A stretch of DNA of 33,966 nt from an uncultured Propionibacteriaceae bacterium (GCA_938012815.1 CALLVV010000013.1:1-33966); one strand, 5' to 3'. Positions 1-7,820 are shown, counted from the first letter of the stretch. The notes: generated from the sequence alone by a model not told the origin. Made by a program: numbers and translations.

Positions 1-270
1 AGCGGGTTTCCGGGCAGGGGTGATCATTCCCAAACCGATGTAGCCCTTGTCTCCAATATGACTTTGACTGTCGAGGGTTGTGAGGAAACCGGATTCCTTG
101 ATGGCCTTCGCATCATGAACGGGGTGTGAACCGTGACCACTGGCGATATGGCGGATTGGGAGATCGTGTGGATGTCGGCCAGCAACTCCTGGGTGAGATT
201 GTGCCTGAGCATCAACAAAGTGACCTGGATACAGCGAAACAAGCCCAGGGTGCGGGATCCTGCTGCCAGA
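1..270 (-). pseudogene. Decayed DDE transposase (Tnp_4 / IS5-like), cut by window edge
   Basis: Two transposase blocks are readable on the minus strand in different frames. The first (about 270 to 125) contains LLMLRHNLTQELLADIH followed by TISQSAIS, which matches the helix-turn-helix that precedes the catalytic core in the Tnp_4/IS5-like DDE families. The second (about 110 to 1) reads HIGDKGYIGLGMITPARKP, the GDKGY block near the end of the DDE core. The central catalytic region is missing and the frame changes at the junction, so this is an internally deleted, frameshifted remnant. Its 3' end lies outside the window. Family assignment rests on motif recognition only. Confidence 0.7.
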
Positions 271-873
271 TAGGTTTCCGGAACGGGAGGAATGAATCAG
301 TTCACACAAGTTCATCGGGTCTGGTCGCGGTCAAGACGTGTGGTAGTACTCACGGCGGCGGCTTGTCTTTCAACTGAGAGTCTTTGTGGTAGGACACTTT
401 GATTGTCTCAGATCGGGCAAGCCGCCCCCACATCCCCCTCGGATAAAGCGTTAGTTGGGGAAAACCAAAACACCCCTATGAATAAGCCTCATTGTCTTGC
501 ACAAGAATCCGCCTTGGGGATCAACCTGTGCTGATGCTGTGAAAGAATCCGCTGAAACGGTGGTGGCTTCGGCATTGATGGCGACCTGGGAGAACGACAA
601 GGAAATAGTAGCAATTGCCAAAACAACGACTCGGAACTTCATTGGTGCCTGCTTTCTCGAGCATTTTCCATTTGAATACGGCATTCAACACTGAAACATC
701 GTGGTGGTTGAGTCGAGGGATCCGTAGAATCTTTTGTCCTGAAAGCTATTCCTTTCCCTTCCCGGTCTCTCGACCCGAGTTCATTCAATACCCCTGGAAG
801 CCGCATCGCACGCCAAAATCAACTTCCGGTGACTGAAGAAATGGATTCCCGTGAAGCTGGTTAGACTGACAGC
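271..873. other. Poorly coding intergenic region
   Basis: About 600 bases of lower GC than the flanking genes, between the transposase remnant and the response regulator. Apart from a possible small secreted protein on the minus strand (451-642) I see no gene with convincing codon usage, no clear terminator and no RNA gene. The last bases (862-867, TAGACT) could be the -10 element of the regulator that follows. Confidence 0.5.
451..642 (-). CDS. Possible small secreted protein, unknown function
   Basis: A 63-residue reading frame starting at an ATG at 642. It begins MKFRVVVLAIATISLSFSQ, which has the charged start, hydrophobic core and small residues (AINAEA) of a Sec signal peptide with cleavage near residue 25. 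The rest is short with one cysteine. The upstream sequence has only a weak ribosome site (GAAAGCAGG). I do not recognise a family. It lies in decayed DNA beside a transposase remnant, so it may be a fragment of a longer secreted protein or a chance frame. The signal-peptide-like start is the only support. Confidence 0.3.
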   Translation of the reverse strand: MKFRVVVLAIATISLSFSQVAINAEATTVSADSFTASAQVDPQGGFLCKTMRLIHRGVLVFPN

Positions 874-1524
874 ATGAGCGACGTCAAGATCCGAGTCCTG
901 ATCGTCGAGGACCACGAGAAGGTACGGGCGCAGATCCAGCGGATCGTTGAGACCATGCCCGGTATCACGGTGGTAGGCACTGCGACGAATGGGCTCAATG
1001 GTGTCTCCCTCGCCAAACGGTTGAACCCCGACGTGGTCTTGATGGACATCAGCATGCCCATCATGAATGGCATCAAGGCCACCCGTGAACTCAGTGACAT
1101 CGGTGTGAAGAGTCGCGTCATCGCGCTGACCTCGTTGGAGGATGACGCCACCTTCCACGAGGCCCTGCGCGCAGGAGTGGTGGGGTTCCTGCTCAAGACC
1201 AGCACCCGCGGCGAGATCATGCACGCCATCCAACAGGTCCACCTGGGTGAGGCCATGCTGTCGCCCAAGCTCATCACTCGCGTCCTCTCGCACTACGAGC
1301 GCGGACACCGCCCTTCCAAGCAGATCCGAGAGCTCTCGAAGAAGGACCTGTCCCTGCTCCGGTTGGTTGCCCAAGGCCTGAGCAACGATGAAATCGCTGA
1401 AGAGATGAACTTCACCTCTGCGACGGTGAAGAGTTACGTCTCTCGCCTGCTCAGTCGCTTGGATGTCCGGGATCGGGCCCAACTGGTCATCCTCGCCTAC
1501 CAGAACGGCGTGGTCGGCGACTAA
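874..1524 (+). CDS. NarL/FixJ-family response regulator (orphan)
   Basis: A 216-residue two-component response regulator. The receiver domain (about 5-120) has the acidic pair E12-D13, the phospho-acceptor D58 in VLMDISMP, T86 and K108, all in place. A LuxR/NarL-type DNA-binding helix-turn-helix follows (about 150-210, with LLRLVAQGLSNDEIAEEM and SATVKSYVSRLLSRL). It is a complete, probably phosphorylation-controlled transcription factor. No histidine kinase lies next to it in this window, so its signal is unknown. There is no Shine-Dalgarno sequence; TAGACT lies 6 nt before the ATG, which suggests a leaderless mRNA. The gene converges on dciA with a 34-nt gap that contains a parS site. Confidence 0.93.
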   Translation: MSDVKIRVLIVEDHEKVRAQIQRIVETMPGITVVGTATNGLNGVSLAKRLNPDVVLMDISMPIMNGIKATRELSDIGVKSRVIALTSLEDDATFHEALRAGVVGFLLKTSTRGEIMHAIQQVHLGEAMLSPKLITRVLSHYERGHRPSKQIRELSKKDLSLLRLVAQGLSNDEIAEEMNFTSATVKSYVSRLLSRLDVRDRAQLVILAYQNGVVGD

Positions 1525-1535
1525 CCCCCACACCC

Positions 1536-1557
1536 GGTGGTTTCACGTGAAACCACC
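1536..1557. promoter_or_regulatory. parS site inside a 22-bp perfect palindrome
   Basis: GTTTCACGTGAAAC at 1540-1553 is an exact match to the bacterial chromosomal parS core bound by ParB. The palindrome extends four bases on each side (GGTG/CACC). It sits between the stop codons of the convergent response regulator and dciA. Because the arms are perfectly self-complementary it might also stall or end transcription, though it has no loop and no U-tract. Confidence 0.9.
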
Positions 1558-1558
1558 C

Positions 1559-2110
1559 TCACCCGTAGGTGTCGCGGGGACCGCGTCCCCGGATCGAGCG
1601 GCGACCTCGTTTCCAGCTCGGCGCATGGGGGCCCAGCACCTCGATGCGCAGGACCGAACGCTCACCGAGGGCACGGTTCAGTTTCGCGACCAAGGGTCCG
1701 GCGCTGTACCTCATGGCCGAGGCCCAAGCGGTGGAGTCGCACTGGACGGTGAGCACCCCGTCGTTGAACTCGACGGGACAAGAGTGTTCGGCGTTCACAG
1801 GGCCGACGAGCCCCGACCAGTCGCGCAGCACGGTTGCCAGGGAGATCTGGCGCTGCCATCCCCGGCGTTTCGCGACGGAATCCAGGACGCTGCCGATCAG
1901 TTGCGGGTCGCGGTCATCGGGATGGGCCCCGGAACGCTGTTCCCCTGCCCTGCGACGGCGTTTTGGGATCTTCGGGGGCGGTGGCGCGACCTCGGGCAGC
2001 AGTGGGGAGGTGCGGGCCGTCTGGTGGGCGATCTCGGTCGCCAGCTCCAGCCCGCTCGGGTCGTGGGGTTCCTCGTCGGGAAGGTCGTCGTCGAAGGATG
2101 TTTCAGTCAT
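1559..2110 (-). CDS. dciA: DciA-type DUF721 protein (replicative helicase loader/operator)
   Basis: A 183-residue protein of the DUF721/DciA family, which binds and helps load the replicative helicase DnaB in bacteria lacking DnaC/DnaI. The N-terminal 65 residues are acidic and Pro/Arg-rich and probably disordered. The DUF721 domain spans about 70-160, with the conserved W98 and GPVNAEHSCP followed by GVLTVQCDSTAWA. A short basic tail ends the protein. The ATG at 2110 overlaps the recF stop by 8 nt (ATGACTGA) and is preceded by GGAGG, so it is translationally coupled to recF. In related actinobacteria gyrB-gyrA normally follow; here the next gene is a convergent regulator. Confidence 0.9.
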   Translation of the reverse strand: MTETSFDDDLPDEEPHDPSGLELATEIAHQTARTSPLLPEVAPPPPKIPKRRRRAGEQRSGAHPDDRDPQLIGSVLDSVAKRRGWQRQISLATVLRDWSGLVGPVNAEHSCPVEFNDGVLTVQCDSTAWASAMRYSAGPLVAKLNRALGERSVLRIEVLGPHAPSWKRGRRSIRGRGPRDTYG

Positions 2111-3269
2111 CAGCAACCTCCGTTTCCTCCACGGGCTCGACCACCCCGCCCTGTACCCTGAACCGCCGCGCGGACGGGAAGTCGGGAACGTCCGCCCCGA
2201 CAGCGGCGGTGATGAGCACCTGCTCGGCGCCGGCGACCACTCCCGCGAGGCGTTCGCGACGGGTTTCATCCAGCTCGGAGAACACGTCGTCAAGCACCAG
2301 GACGGGTTCGATGCCGTCGGCACGAACCAAGGCGAATCCTCCCAGTTTCAGGGCCAGCGCCAGCGACCACGACTCGCCGTGCGAGGCGTATCCCTTCGCC
2401 GGCAGATCACCGATGGACAGGGTAACGTCGTCGCGCTGCGGGCCGACGAGGGTCACCCCGCGTGCGACCTCCTCGCGGCGACGCTCTGCCATGGCGTCAA
2501 GCAGCCGCGCTTCGAGAGCTTCACGAACCGCGTTGACGGGAATGCCTGCCAGATCCAGGAAGGTCTTGTACTGCGCCGAGATCCTGTTGTTCACCGGCGC
2601 GATGGTCTCGTAGGCCCCCGCGGCGTGTGGGAGGACGTCGGCCAGGGTGTCGAGACGCGCGTGCAGCAGCTCGGCGCCGATCCGTGCCAGAGCATCATTC
2701 CAGGCCTGCAGGGTCGCGTCCTCCTCCGGTGCGGCCTGCCGCAGCGACCTTCCGGACATTGCCTTCAGCAGCGAGTTACGCTGCCGGAGGATCCTGTCCA
2801 GATCCGCCCGCACCCCGGCCATGCGCGGCCAGCGGGTGGTGACCAGGGTGTCCAGCCATGCCCGCCGGTCCGACGGGTCGCCGCGCACGATGGCCAGATC
2901 CGTGGGTGAGAAGACGACGGTGCGCAGCGCGCCGACGAGGTCGCGGGGCCGCGGCAGGGGAGCGCGATTCAGGCGGGCGACGTTGCTGCGGCCGTTGGTC
3001 ACCTCGATCTCCAGGGTGATGAGGCGTTCGTCGTCACGGGAGGCCTGCACCCGGCCACGCAGGATCGCGGATTCGGCGCCGGCACGGATCAAGGGCGCCG
3101 TCGACGAGACGCGGTGGGAGGACATCGTCGAGAGGTACTCGACGGCCTCCACCAGATTCGTTTTGCCCTGCCCGTTCGACCCGACGAAGACATTGACGCC
3201 GGCGACGAGATCCAGCTCGGCGGCGGCGTAGTTGCGGAAGTCGGTGACCGACAGGTGGGTGACGAACAT
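2103..3269 (-). CDS. recF: DNA replication and repair protein RecF
   Basis: A 388-residue SMC-like ATPase that acts with RecO and RecR to load RecA at single-strand gaps. Visible motifs are the Walker A box GSNGQGKT (30-37), the actinobacterial form of the ABC signature (GESWSLALALKLG) and the Walker B segment VLVLDDVFSELD (323-334). Length is normal. The ATG at 3269 has no Shine-Dalgarno sequence; instead TAAAAT lies 8 nt upstream, right after the terminator of the preceding small gene, so recF probably has its own promoter and a leaderless message. dciA overlaps its 3' end. Confidence 0.97.
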   Translation of the reverse strand: MFVTHLSVTDFRNYAAAELDLVAGVNVFVGSNGQGKTNLVEAVEYLSTMSSHRVSSTAPLIRAGAESAILRGRVQASRDDERLITLEIEVTNGRSNVARLNRAPLPRPRDLVGALRTVVFSPTDLAIVRGDPSDRRAWLDTLVTTRWPRMAGVRADLDRILRQRNSLLKAMSGRSLRQAAPEEDATLQAWNDALARIGAELLHARLDTLADVLPHAAGAYETIAPVNNRISAQYKTFLDLAGIPVNAVREALEARLLDAMAERRREEVARGVTLVGPQRDDVTLSIGDLPAKGYASHGESWSLALALKLGGFALVRADGIEPVLVLDDVFSELDETRRERLAGVVAGAEQVLITAAVGADVPDFPSARRFRVQGGVVEPVEETEVADD

Positions 3270-3277
3270 CGGGTCCG

Positions 3278-3283
3278 ATTTTA
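3278..3283 (-). promoter_or_regulatory. Candidate recF -10 element
   Basis: On the minus strand TAAAAT is followed by 8 nt and the recF ATG, and no ribosome-binding site is present. It lies 20 nt beyond a hairpin terminator that would cut transcription coming from dnaN. Inferred from position and sequence only; no convincing -35 is seen. Confidence 0.45.
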
Positions 3284-3302
3284 TTCACGCGGGGACATGG
3301 AA

Positions 3303-3331
3303 ACGGGAGGGAACCTGCGGCTCCCTCCCGT
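3303..3331 (-). terminator. Intrinsic terminator after the small membrane protein gene
   Basis: A perfect 10-bp stem (ACGGGAGGGA/TCCCTCCCGT) with a 9-nt loop. On the minus strand it is followed by TTTCC, a short U-tract. It starts 17 nt beyond the stop codon of the 75-residue membrane protein and 34 nt before recF. Confidence 0.75.
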
Positions 3332-3347
3332 CGATTCGGTCATTGGT

Positions 3348-3575
3348 TCACTGGGGCGGCTGCTGGCCCTGCGATGGTTGGGGCTGTTGTCCTTCCTTCT
3401 GATCACCCCGCATGAAACCGAGCACGATGAGGACGAGCCCGATGACACCGAGAATGATGCCGAACCACGGTTGGGCTCCCTCTACCGCCGAAAGCAACCT
3501 GAACTGCATCTTGAAGGCTGGGAGGATCAACGACCCGAAGCCCAGGATTGCTAAGAGGGCTCCTATGGAGGTCAT
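3348..3575 (-). CDS. Small two-helix membrane protein, unknown function
   Basis: A 75-residue protein with two predicted membrane segments (about 4-22 and 37-55) and a Gln/Pro-rich hydrophilic tail (60-75). The ATG at 3575 is chosen because AAAGGAAAG lies 5-13 nt upstream and the longer frame starting at 3605 lacks such a site. I do not recognise a family. It lies between dnaN and recF on the same strand, a place where many actinobacteria carry gnd or nothing. It is followed by its own terminator. No replication motif is visible, so its position may be incidental. Confidence 0.7.
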   Translation of the reverse strand: MTSIGALLAILGFGSLILPAFKMQFRLLSAVEGAQPWFGIILGVIGLVLIVLGFMRGDQKEGQQPQPSQGQQPPQ

Positions 3576-3685
3576 AGCTCTTTCCTTTCGTGTGACTGGG
3601 ACCAACCTAGGGGATCCAGCGGTGAGCCGCCACAGATCTCCTACCGGTCACATGTCCATCGGCTTCATCAGTCCGATCCGGCCGT

Positions 3686-4846
3686 TCAGTTCGGCAGGCG
3701 CATGAGCATGATGACGTGGCGGTAGTCGAACAGCTGGTCACCATCGATCGTCGCCAGGCCCGTGATGAGGCAGGGTTTGCCGGGGGCCGTGAAGGAGAAG
3801 TGCGCGTAGGGCGCGTCCAGGGCCCCGAGGGCGTCATGCAGGTAGTGCGGGTTGAATCCGGCGGCCTCGATGGATTTTTCCTCGCCGGCCACGTCGACCT
3901 GTGCTTCGATGGCCTCGGATGCGTGCGCCTGGTCGCCGGTGGCGGCCTCGAGAGCGATGTGGTCGTTGTTGATGATCATGCGCAGTGGGGTGTTGCGTTC
4001 CGCGACGAGCGAGACGCGTTTCACTGCGGCCAGCAGGTCGGCGGTGGGAACCCGCACGGTGACGGTACCGACAACGTCCATCAGGTGCCGTACCTTCGGG
4101 AATGCTTGGTTCAGCAGGCGGGTGGTGGCCTCGCGGCGACCCTTCGCGCCCTCGCCGATGAATCCGACCAGACCTTCACCCTCCGCCTCGGTGGTCGACA
4201 GCGACACCGTGACGGTCTTGCCGGAGGTCAGTGACTTCGCCGTGTCCGCCAGAACCCGGCCCGGAACCAGCACCGCACCCTCGACATCGGGCGACGACGG
4301 CTGCCAGGTGAGTTCCTTGAGTGCCATCCGGTAGCGGTCGGTGGCCAGCAGCGACAACCGGTCGCCGTTGATCTCCACCCGTACGCCCGTGAACACGTTG
4401 AGCAGCTCGTCGCGGCCCGCGGCGATCACGACCTGGCTGACGGACTTCTCGAAGACGGAGGCATCCACGAGGCCGGTCTGGGCGGGCATCTCGGGCAGGG
4501 TGGGATATTCCTCAACGGGGAGGGTCTGGAGACTGAACCGCGCGGACCCGCAGGTCAGTTCCACCTGGGTGTGGTCGGAGACCATCCCGACGGGCTTGTT
4601 CGGCAGGGAACGCGCGATTTCGTTCAACAGCCGCCCTGAGACCAACACCGTGCCCTCGTCGGTGACCTCGGCGGGCATCGTCACCTGGGCTGAAGTGGTG
4701 GAATCGAAACTGGAAAGCGTCACCTCGTCGCCGGAGGCGTTCATCAACAAACCAGCGAGGATCGGGGCCGTGGGACGATTCGGCAGGCTGCGGGCCACCC
4801 AGGCAACGGCATCGGCCAGTGCGTCACGCTCCACTCGAATCTTCAC
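3686..4846 (-). CDS. dnaN: DNA polymerase III sliding clamp (beta subunit)
   Basis: A 386-residue beta clamp, the processivity ring of the replicative polymerase. The sequence starts MKIRVERDALADAV and contains the three-fold repeated clamp architecture, for example LVSGRLLNEIARSLP in domain 1, RYRMALKELTW in domain 2 and a C-terminal end HVIMLMRLPN, where bacterial clamps end in a conserved M-P/R-L segment. The start is a GTG at 4846 with AAGGGGA just upstream. It follows dnaA across the DnaA-box-rich intergenic region and runs in the same direction. Confidence 0.98.
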   Translation of the reverse strand: MKIRVERDALADAVAWVARSLPNRPTAPILAGLLMNASGDEVTLSSFDSTTSAQVTMPAEVTDEGTVLVSGRLLNEIARSLPNKPVGMVSDHTQVELTCGSARFSLQTLPVEEYPTLPEMPAQTGLVDASVFEKSVSQVVIAAGRDELLNVFTGVRVEINGDRLSLLATDRYRMALKELTWQPSSPDVEGAVLVPGRVLADTAKSLTSGKTVTVSLSTTEAEGEGLVGFIGEGAKGRREATTRLLNQAFPKVRHLMDVVGTVTVRVPTADLLAAVKRVSLVAERNTPLRMIINNDHIALEAATGDQAHASEAIEAQVDVAGEEKSIEAAGFNPHYLHDALGALDAPYAHFSFTAPGKPCLITGLATIDGDQLFDYRHVIMLMRLPN

Positions 4847-5351
4847 ATCGTCCCCTTAAGTAGTGGTACCGGTGGCCACCACGGCCCGGTATCTCGTCAG
4901 CATACCTGTAATGGTCCTGATCGACGCGGGTTCGGGGCTCCAGGTCCTCGCGCTTCCCGTCAGCCGTTTGGTTCGACGCGGTTCCCGCGTACCTCACCTT
5001 TCCACCGCCCGTGACTTTGAAGAAGTTTCTGTATGTATGTCCCAGTACTGGTAGTAACACCTGTGGATCCTGTGGAAAACCTATGAAATACCTTGTCAAA
5101 CGTGATTCAAGGGTGTGGATGGGTTGTGGAGGAAACCAGAACTACACGGGGAGGATTTGTGGATTGCTCAGCGCCCGTCATGCTGTCCACCGCGGTTTCC
5201 ACCAAGAATCCACAGATCTGTGGACAACTTTCCACAGGTGCTACATCCCTTCCTGAAGCTGGTTGAGTCAGGCCGTGACGAAGGAACAGCCCGTGCCGAA
5301 ACCACCCGGCACCGACAAGCAGGCCGGCTCAGTCGGGTTCTGTTCGCGCTC
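4847..5351. other. oriC: Probable oriC: DnaA-box cluster between dnaA and dnaN
   Basis: This 505-nt noncoding region holds about ten DnaA-box-like nonamers in both orientations between 5062 and 5236. The best are TGTGGACAA at 5219-5227 (reverse of TTGTCCACA), TGTGGAAAA at 5071-5079, CTTTCCACA at 5228-5236 and GAATCCACA at 5206-5214. Weaker ones are at 5062, 5114, 5125, 5158, 5183 and 5195. The stretch around 5020-5105 is relatively AT-rich and could be the unwinding element. In mycobacteria and Streptomyces the functional origin lies in this same interval, so the assignment is strong, but the exact unwinding site is a guess. Confidence 0.85.
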
Positions 5352-6719
5352 TCAGTTCTGTTTGATGCGGTTGGTGAGTTCGGTCACCTGGTCGAAGAGT
5401 TGGCGGTCCTCGCCCATCTTCGTGTCTATCTTCTTCACCGAGTGCATGACTGTGGTGTGGTCGCGACCCCCGAAACGGGATCCGATCTTCGGCAGCGACA
5501 GGTCGGTGAGCTCCCGGCACAGGTACATGGCGATCTGGCGGGCCCGGGCCAGGGCGGCGACGCGGCTGGCCCCGGTCAGTTCGTCAACGGAGATTCCGAA
5601 ATAGGCGCAGGTGGCGGTGATGATGGAGTCGGCGTCGACGTGGATGTCGTTGCCTTCCGGCATCAGATCACGCAGCACCCGTTCGGTCAGTTCGAGGGTG
5701 ATCTCCTGCTGGTTGAGGCTCGCGAGGGCGGCGACGCGGGTCAGGGCACCCTCCAGTTCGCGGATGTTGGTGGTGATGTGCGACGCGATGTGTTCCAGCA
5801 CCTCCGTGCCGGCGGTCAGCCGCTGCGATGCCGCCTTCTTGCGGAGGATGGCGATGCGGGTCTCCAGGTCGGGGGGTTGGATGTCGGTCATCAGGCCCCA
5901 CTCGAACCTGGATCTGAGCCGCGGCTCGAGTGCCTCCAGCAGCTTCGGGGGCCGGTCGGAGGACATCACGATCTGTTTCTGCGCGTTGTGGAGGGTGTTG
6001 AAGGTGTGGAAGAACTCCTCCTGGGTCTGGATCTTCGACTCCAGGAACTGGATGTCGTCGACCAGTAGTACGTCCACGTCGCGGTAGGCGCGTCGGAACT
6101 CGGCGGTCCGGTTGTCGGAGATGGCGTTGATGAAGTCGTTGGTGAGCTCCTCGGTGGACACGTACCGCACTCGCAGGTTCTCGTAGTAGCTGCGTACGTA
6201 GTGCCCGATGGCGTGGAGGAGGTGGGTTTTTCCCAGCCCGGATGGGCCATAGATCATCAGTGGGTTGTACGACTTGCCGGGTTGTTCTGCGACAGCGGCT
6301 GCGGCGGCGTGCGCAAAACGGTTCGAGGATCCTGCGACGAATGATTCGAAGGTGTAGCGCGGGTTCAGTTTCAGGTCCGAGTTCGGGTTCGCGGAACGGT
6401 GGTGCCGGATCTTCTCGTCGATCAGGGGCAGGGGCGGTGCGATCTCCAGGTCCGGGGTCTCGACCTGCAATGATGGGTCGATCACGAAGGCCAGATAGGT
6501 CCGGGTCCCCGTCACTGCGCTGAGTTTCGTCTCGATCTCGGTGCGTAACTTGGTTTCGATGCGTTCACGGGTGGTCTCGTCGGAAACGGCGAGCATCACG
6601 GTGTTGCTGTGCATGGCTATGGGTTTGGTGCGGCGCAGCCAGGCTTTGGAGGAGATGGGAACGTCGCCGACGATCCGCTCCCACACGGCGTCCAGTTCGG
6701 GCACGGCGGGTACGGACAC
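5352..6719 (-). CDS. dnaA: Chromosomal replication initiator DnaA
   Basis: A 455-residue AAA+ initiator that binds DnaA boxes and unwinds oriC. Domain I is at the N-terminus (VWERIVGDVPISSKAWL). The AAA+ core has Walker A GPSGLGKTH (158-166) and Walker B LLVDDIQF (218-225). Domain IV carries the DnaA signature helix-turn-helix around 407-431 (LPKIGSRFGGRDHTTVMHS). The GTG at 6719 is chosen because AGGAAGGAG lies 6 nt upstream; the longer open frame to 6785 runs through DnaA boxes and has no ribosome site. DnaA-box motifs upstream suggest autoregulation. Confidence 0.98.
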   Translation of the reverse strand: MSVPAVPELDAVWERIVGDVPISSKAWLRRTKPIAMHSNTVMLAVSDETTRERIETKLRTEIETKLSAVTGTRTYLAFVIDPSLQVETPDLEIAPPLPLIDEKIRHHRSANPNSDLKLNPRYTFESFVAGSSNRFAHAAAAAVAEQPGKSYNPLMIYGPSGLGKTHLLHAIGHYVRSYYENLRVRYVSTEELTNDFINAISDNRTAEFRRAYRDVDVLLVDDIQFLESKIQTQEEFFHTFNTLHNAQKQIVMSSDRPPKLLEALEPRLRSRFEWGLMTDIQPPDLETRIAILRKKAASQRLTAGTEVLEHIASHITTNIRELEGALTRVAALASLNQQEITLELTERVLRDLMPEGNDIHVDADSIITATCAYFGISVDELTGASRVAALARARQIAMYLCRELTDLSLPKIGSRFGGRDHTTVMHSVKKIDTKMGEDRQLFDQVTELTNRIKQN

Positions 6720-7046
6720 GAGCGACTCCTTCCTGACAAGGCGTTCCACACAGGGTGGAGCGGTATTCCACAGGGTTGTCCACAACAGGGCATAAATCCC
6801 CCCGCCCTGGACGGCGGCCGCCGGGGACTGTGGATAAGCCAGCCGCGTAGAACACGAAACTAGTGCCCCTGATGGCGGTTCGCAACATGGAAAAGCCCGT
6901 GTCCAAGGACTACATCAGTGTAATTTGCAGGGTTCGGACGGTACCGCTGGCGGCTTGTGGAAATCAGTCGCTGCGCGTATCGTTGGACAGCCGCTGCCCA
7001 CGGGAGCGGACCTTCCCGAGTCGAAGATCATCTATGGAGTCATCGC
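6720..7046. promoter_or_regulatory. dnaA/rpmH divergent intergenic region with DnaA boxes
   Basis: A 327-nt noncoding region carrying promoters for divergent dnaA and rpmH. It has two exact DnaA boxes, TTGTCCACA at 6776-6784 and TGTGGATAA at 6829-6837, and near matches TATTCCACA (6764-6772), CGTTCCACA (6742-6750) and TGTGGAAAT (6956-6964). These may mediate DnaA autoregulation or form a second part of the origin. I could not place -35/-10 elements with confidence. Confidence 0.75.
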
Positions 7047-7184
7047 ATGAGCAAGCGCACCTTCCAGCCGAGCAACCGTCGTCGCAGTCGTACGCACGGC
7101 TTCCGCTCCCGCATGCGCACCCGCGCCGGTCGCGCCATCCTGAGTGCCCGTCGCCGCAAGGGTCGCACGGAACTGTCAGCCTGA
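7047..7184 (+). CDS. rpmH: 50S ribosomal protein L34
   Basis: A 45-residue, very basic protein: MSKRTFQPSNRRRSRTHGF followed by RSRMRTRAGRAILSARRRKGR. This is the complete L34 signature and normal length. It is the first gene of the conserved rpmH-rnpA-yidD-yidC-jag-rsmG cluster, divergent from dnaA. The stop codon lies 7 nt before rnpA. Confidence 0.98.
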   Translation: MSKRTFQPSNRRRSRTHGFRSRMRTRAGRAILSARRRKGRTELSA

Positions 7185-7191
7185 TCCGGCA

Positions 7192-7536
7192 GTGCTGCCC
7201 CGATCCCGTCGGTTGCGTCGTTCCGCTGACTTCACCGCGACCTTCCGGCAGGGTGCCCGGGCCGGTACCCCGAGCGTCGTGGTCCACGTGGCCGTGAGTG
7301 ACCGGAATCCACCCGAGGAGACTCGGGTGGGTTTTGTTGTGTCGAAGGCCATTGGAAACGCCGTGGCCCGCAACCGGGTGAAGCGTCGCCTGCGGCACCT
7401 CGTCACCGGACTTCCCGCCCCATTCGTCGCAGACGTGGTGGTGCGGGCCCTGCCCCCTTCCTCGTCCGAACCCGAGAGGCTGGCCGACGATCTCGAGTCG
7501 GCCTGGCGGCGAGCGTTCGCGAGGGCGACGTGCTGA
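7192..7536 (+). CDS. rnpA: Ribonuclease P protein component
   Basis: A 114-residue basic protein that assists the RNase P RNA in 5' processing of tRNA precursors. It carries the family hallmark RNR motif in AVARNRVKRRLRHL (about 57-70) after RVGFVVSKAIG. I choose the GTG at 7192 (MLPRSRRLRRSADF), which gives the usual N-terminus; earlier in-frame starts would lie within rpmH. No strong ribosome site is visible, consistent with coupling to rpmH 7 nt upstream. The stop overlaps the yidD start. Confidence 0.96.
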   Translation: MLPRSRRLRRSADFTATFRQGARAGTPSVVVHVAVSDRNPPEETRVGFVVSKAIGNAVARNRVKRRLRHLVTGLPAPFVADVVVRALPPSSSEPERLADDLESAWRRAFARATC

Positions 7537-7820
7537 AGTACCCGATGCTCTGGTTCATCCAAACCTGGCGCAAATTCATCTCCCCGTTGTACGGGGAGGT
7601 CTGCAAGTTTCATCCCAGCTGCTCAGCCTACGGGGAGCGCGCGGTAGAGTTTCACGGCGGGATCAAGGGAGGATTCCTGACCGTCCACCGGATCATGCGC
7701 TGCCATCCGTGGTCGGCAGGTGGGGTCGATTATGTTCCCGGGACTCCCGAGGCTGCAGAATGGGCTGAGGAAGTCCGACGAGACGAGGCCCGGTCGTTGT
7801 CCGGGCAGAAGGTGTCCTAG
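7530..7820 (+). CDS. yidD: Membrane protein insertion efficiency factor YidD
   Basis: A 96-residue protein of the YidD (haemolytic factor) family, associated with membrane protein insertion with YidC. It has the invariant cysteine pattern: C25, HPSCSAYGERAV (28-39) and RIMRCHPWSAGGVDYVP (54-70), with an amphipathic N-terminal helix. The GTG start at 7530 overlaps the rnpA stop by 7 nt (GTGCTGA), and the stop TAG directly abuts the yidC ATG, so the genes are translationally coupled. Confidence 0.96.
   Translation: MLKYPMLWFIQTWRKFISPLYGEVCKFHPSCSAYGERAVEFHGGIKGGFLTVHRIMRCHPWSAGGVDYVPGTPEAAEWAEEVRRDEARSLSGQKVS

Noticed and set aside
1569..2909. 446-codon open frame opposite dciA and recF
   Set aside because: Antisense shadow; both genes on the other strand have full motifs and overlapping coupling.
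6720..6785. Longer DnaA N-terminus starting at 6785
   Set aside because: It would run through DnaA boxes and lacks a ribosome site, whereas the GTG at 6719 has AGGAAGGAG at good spacing.
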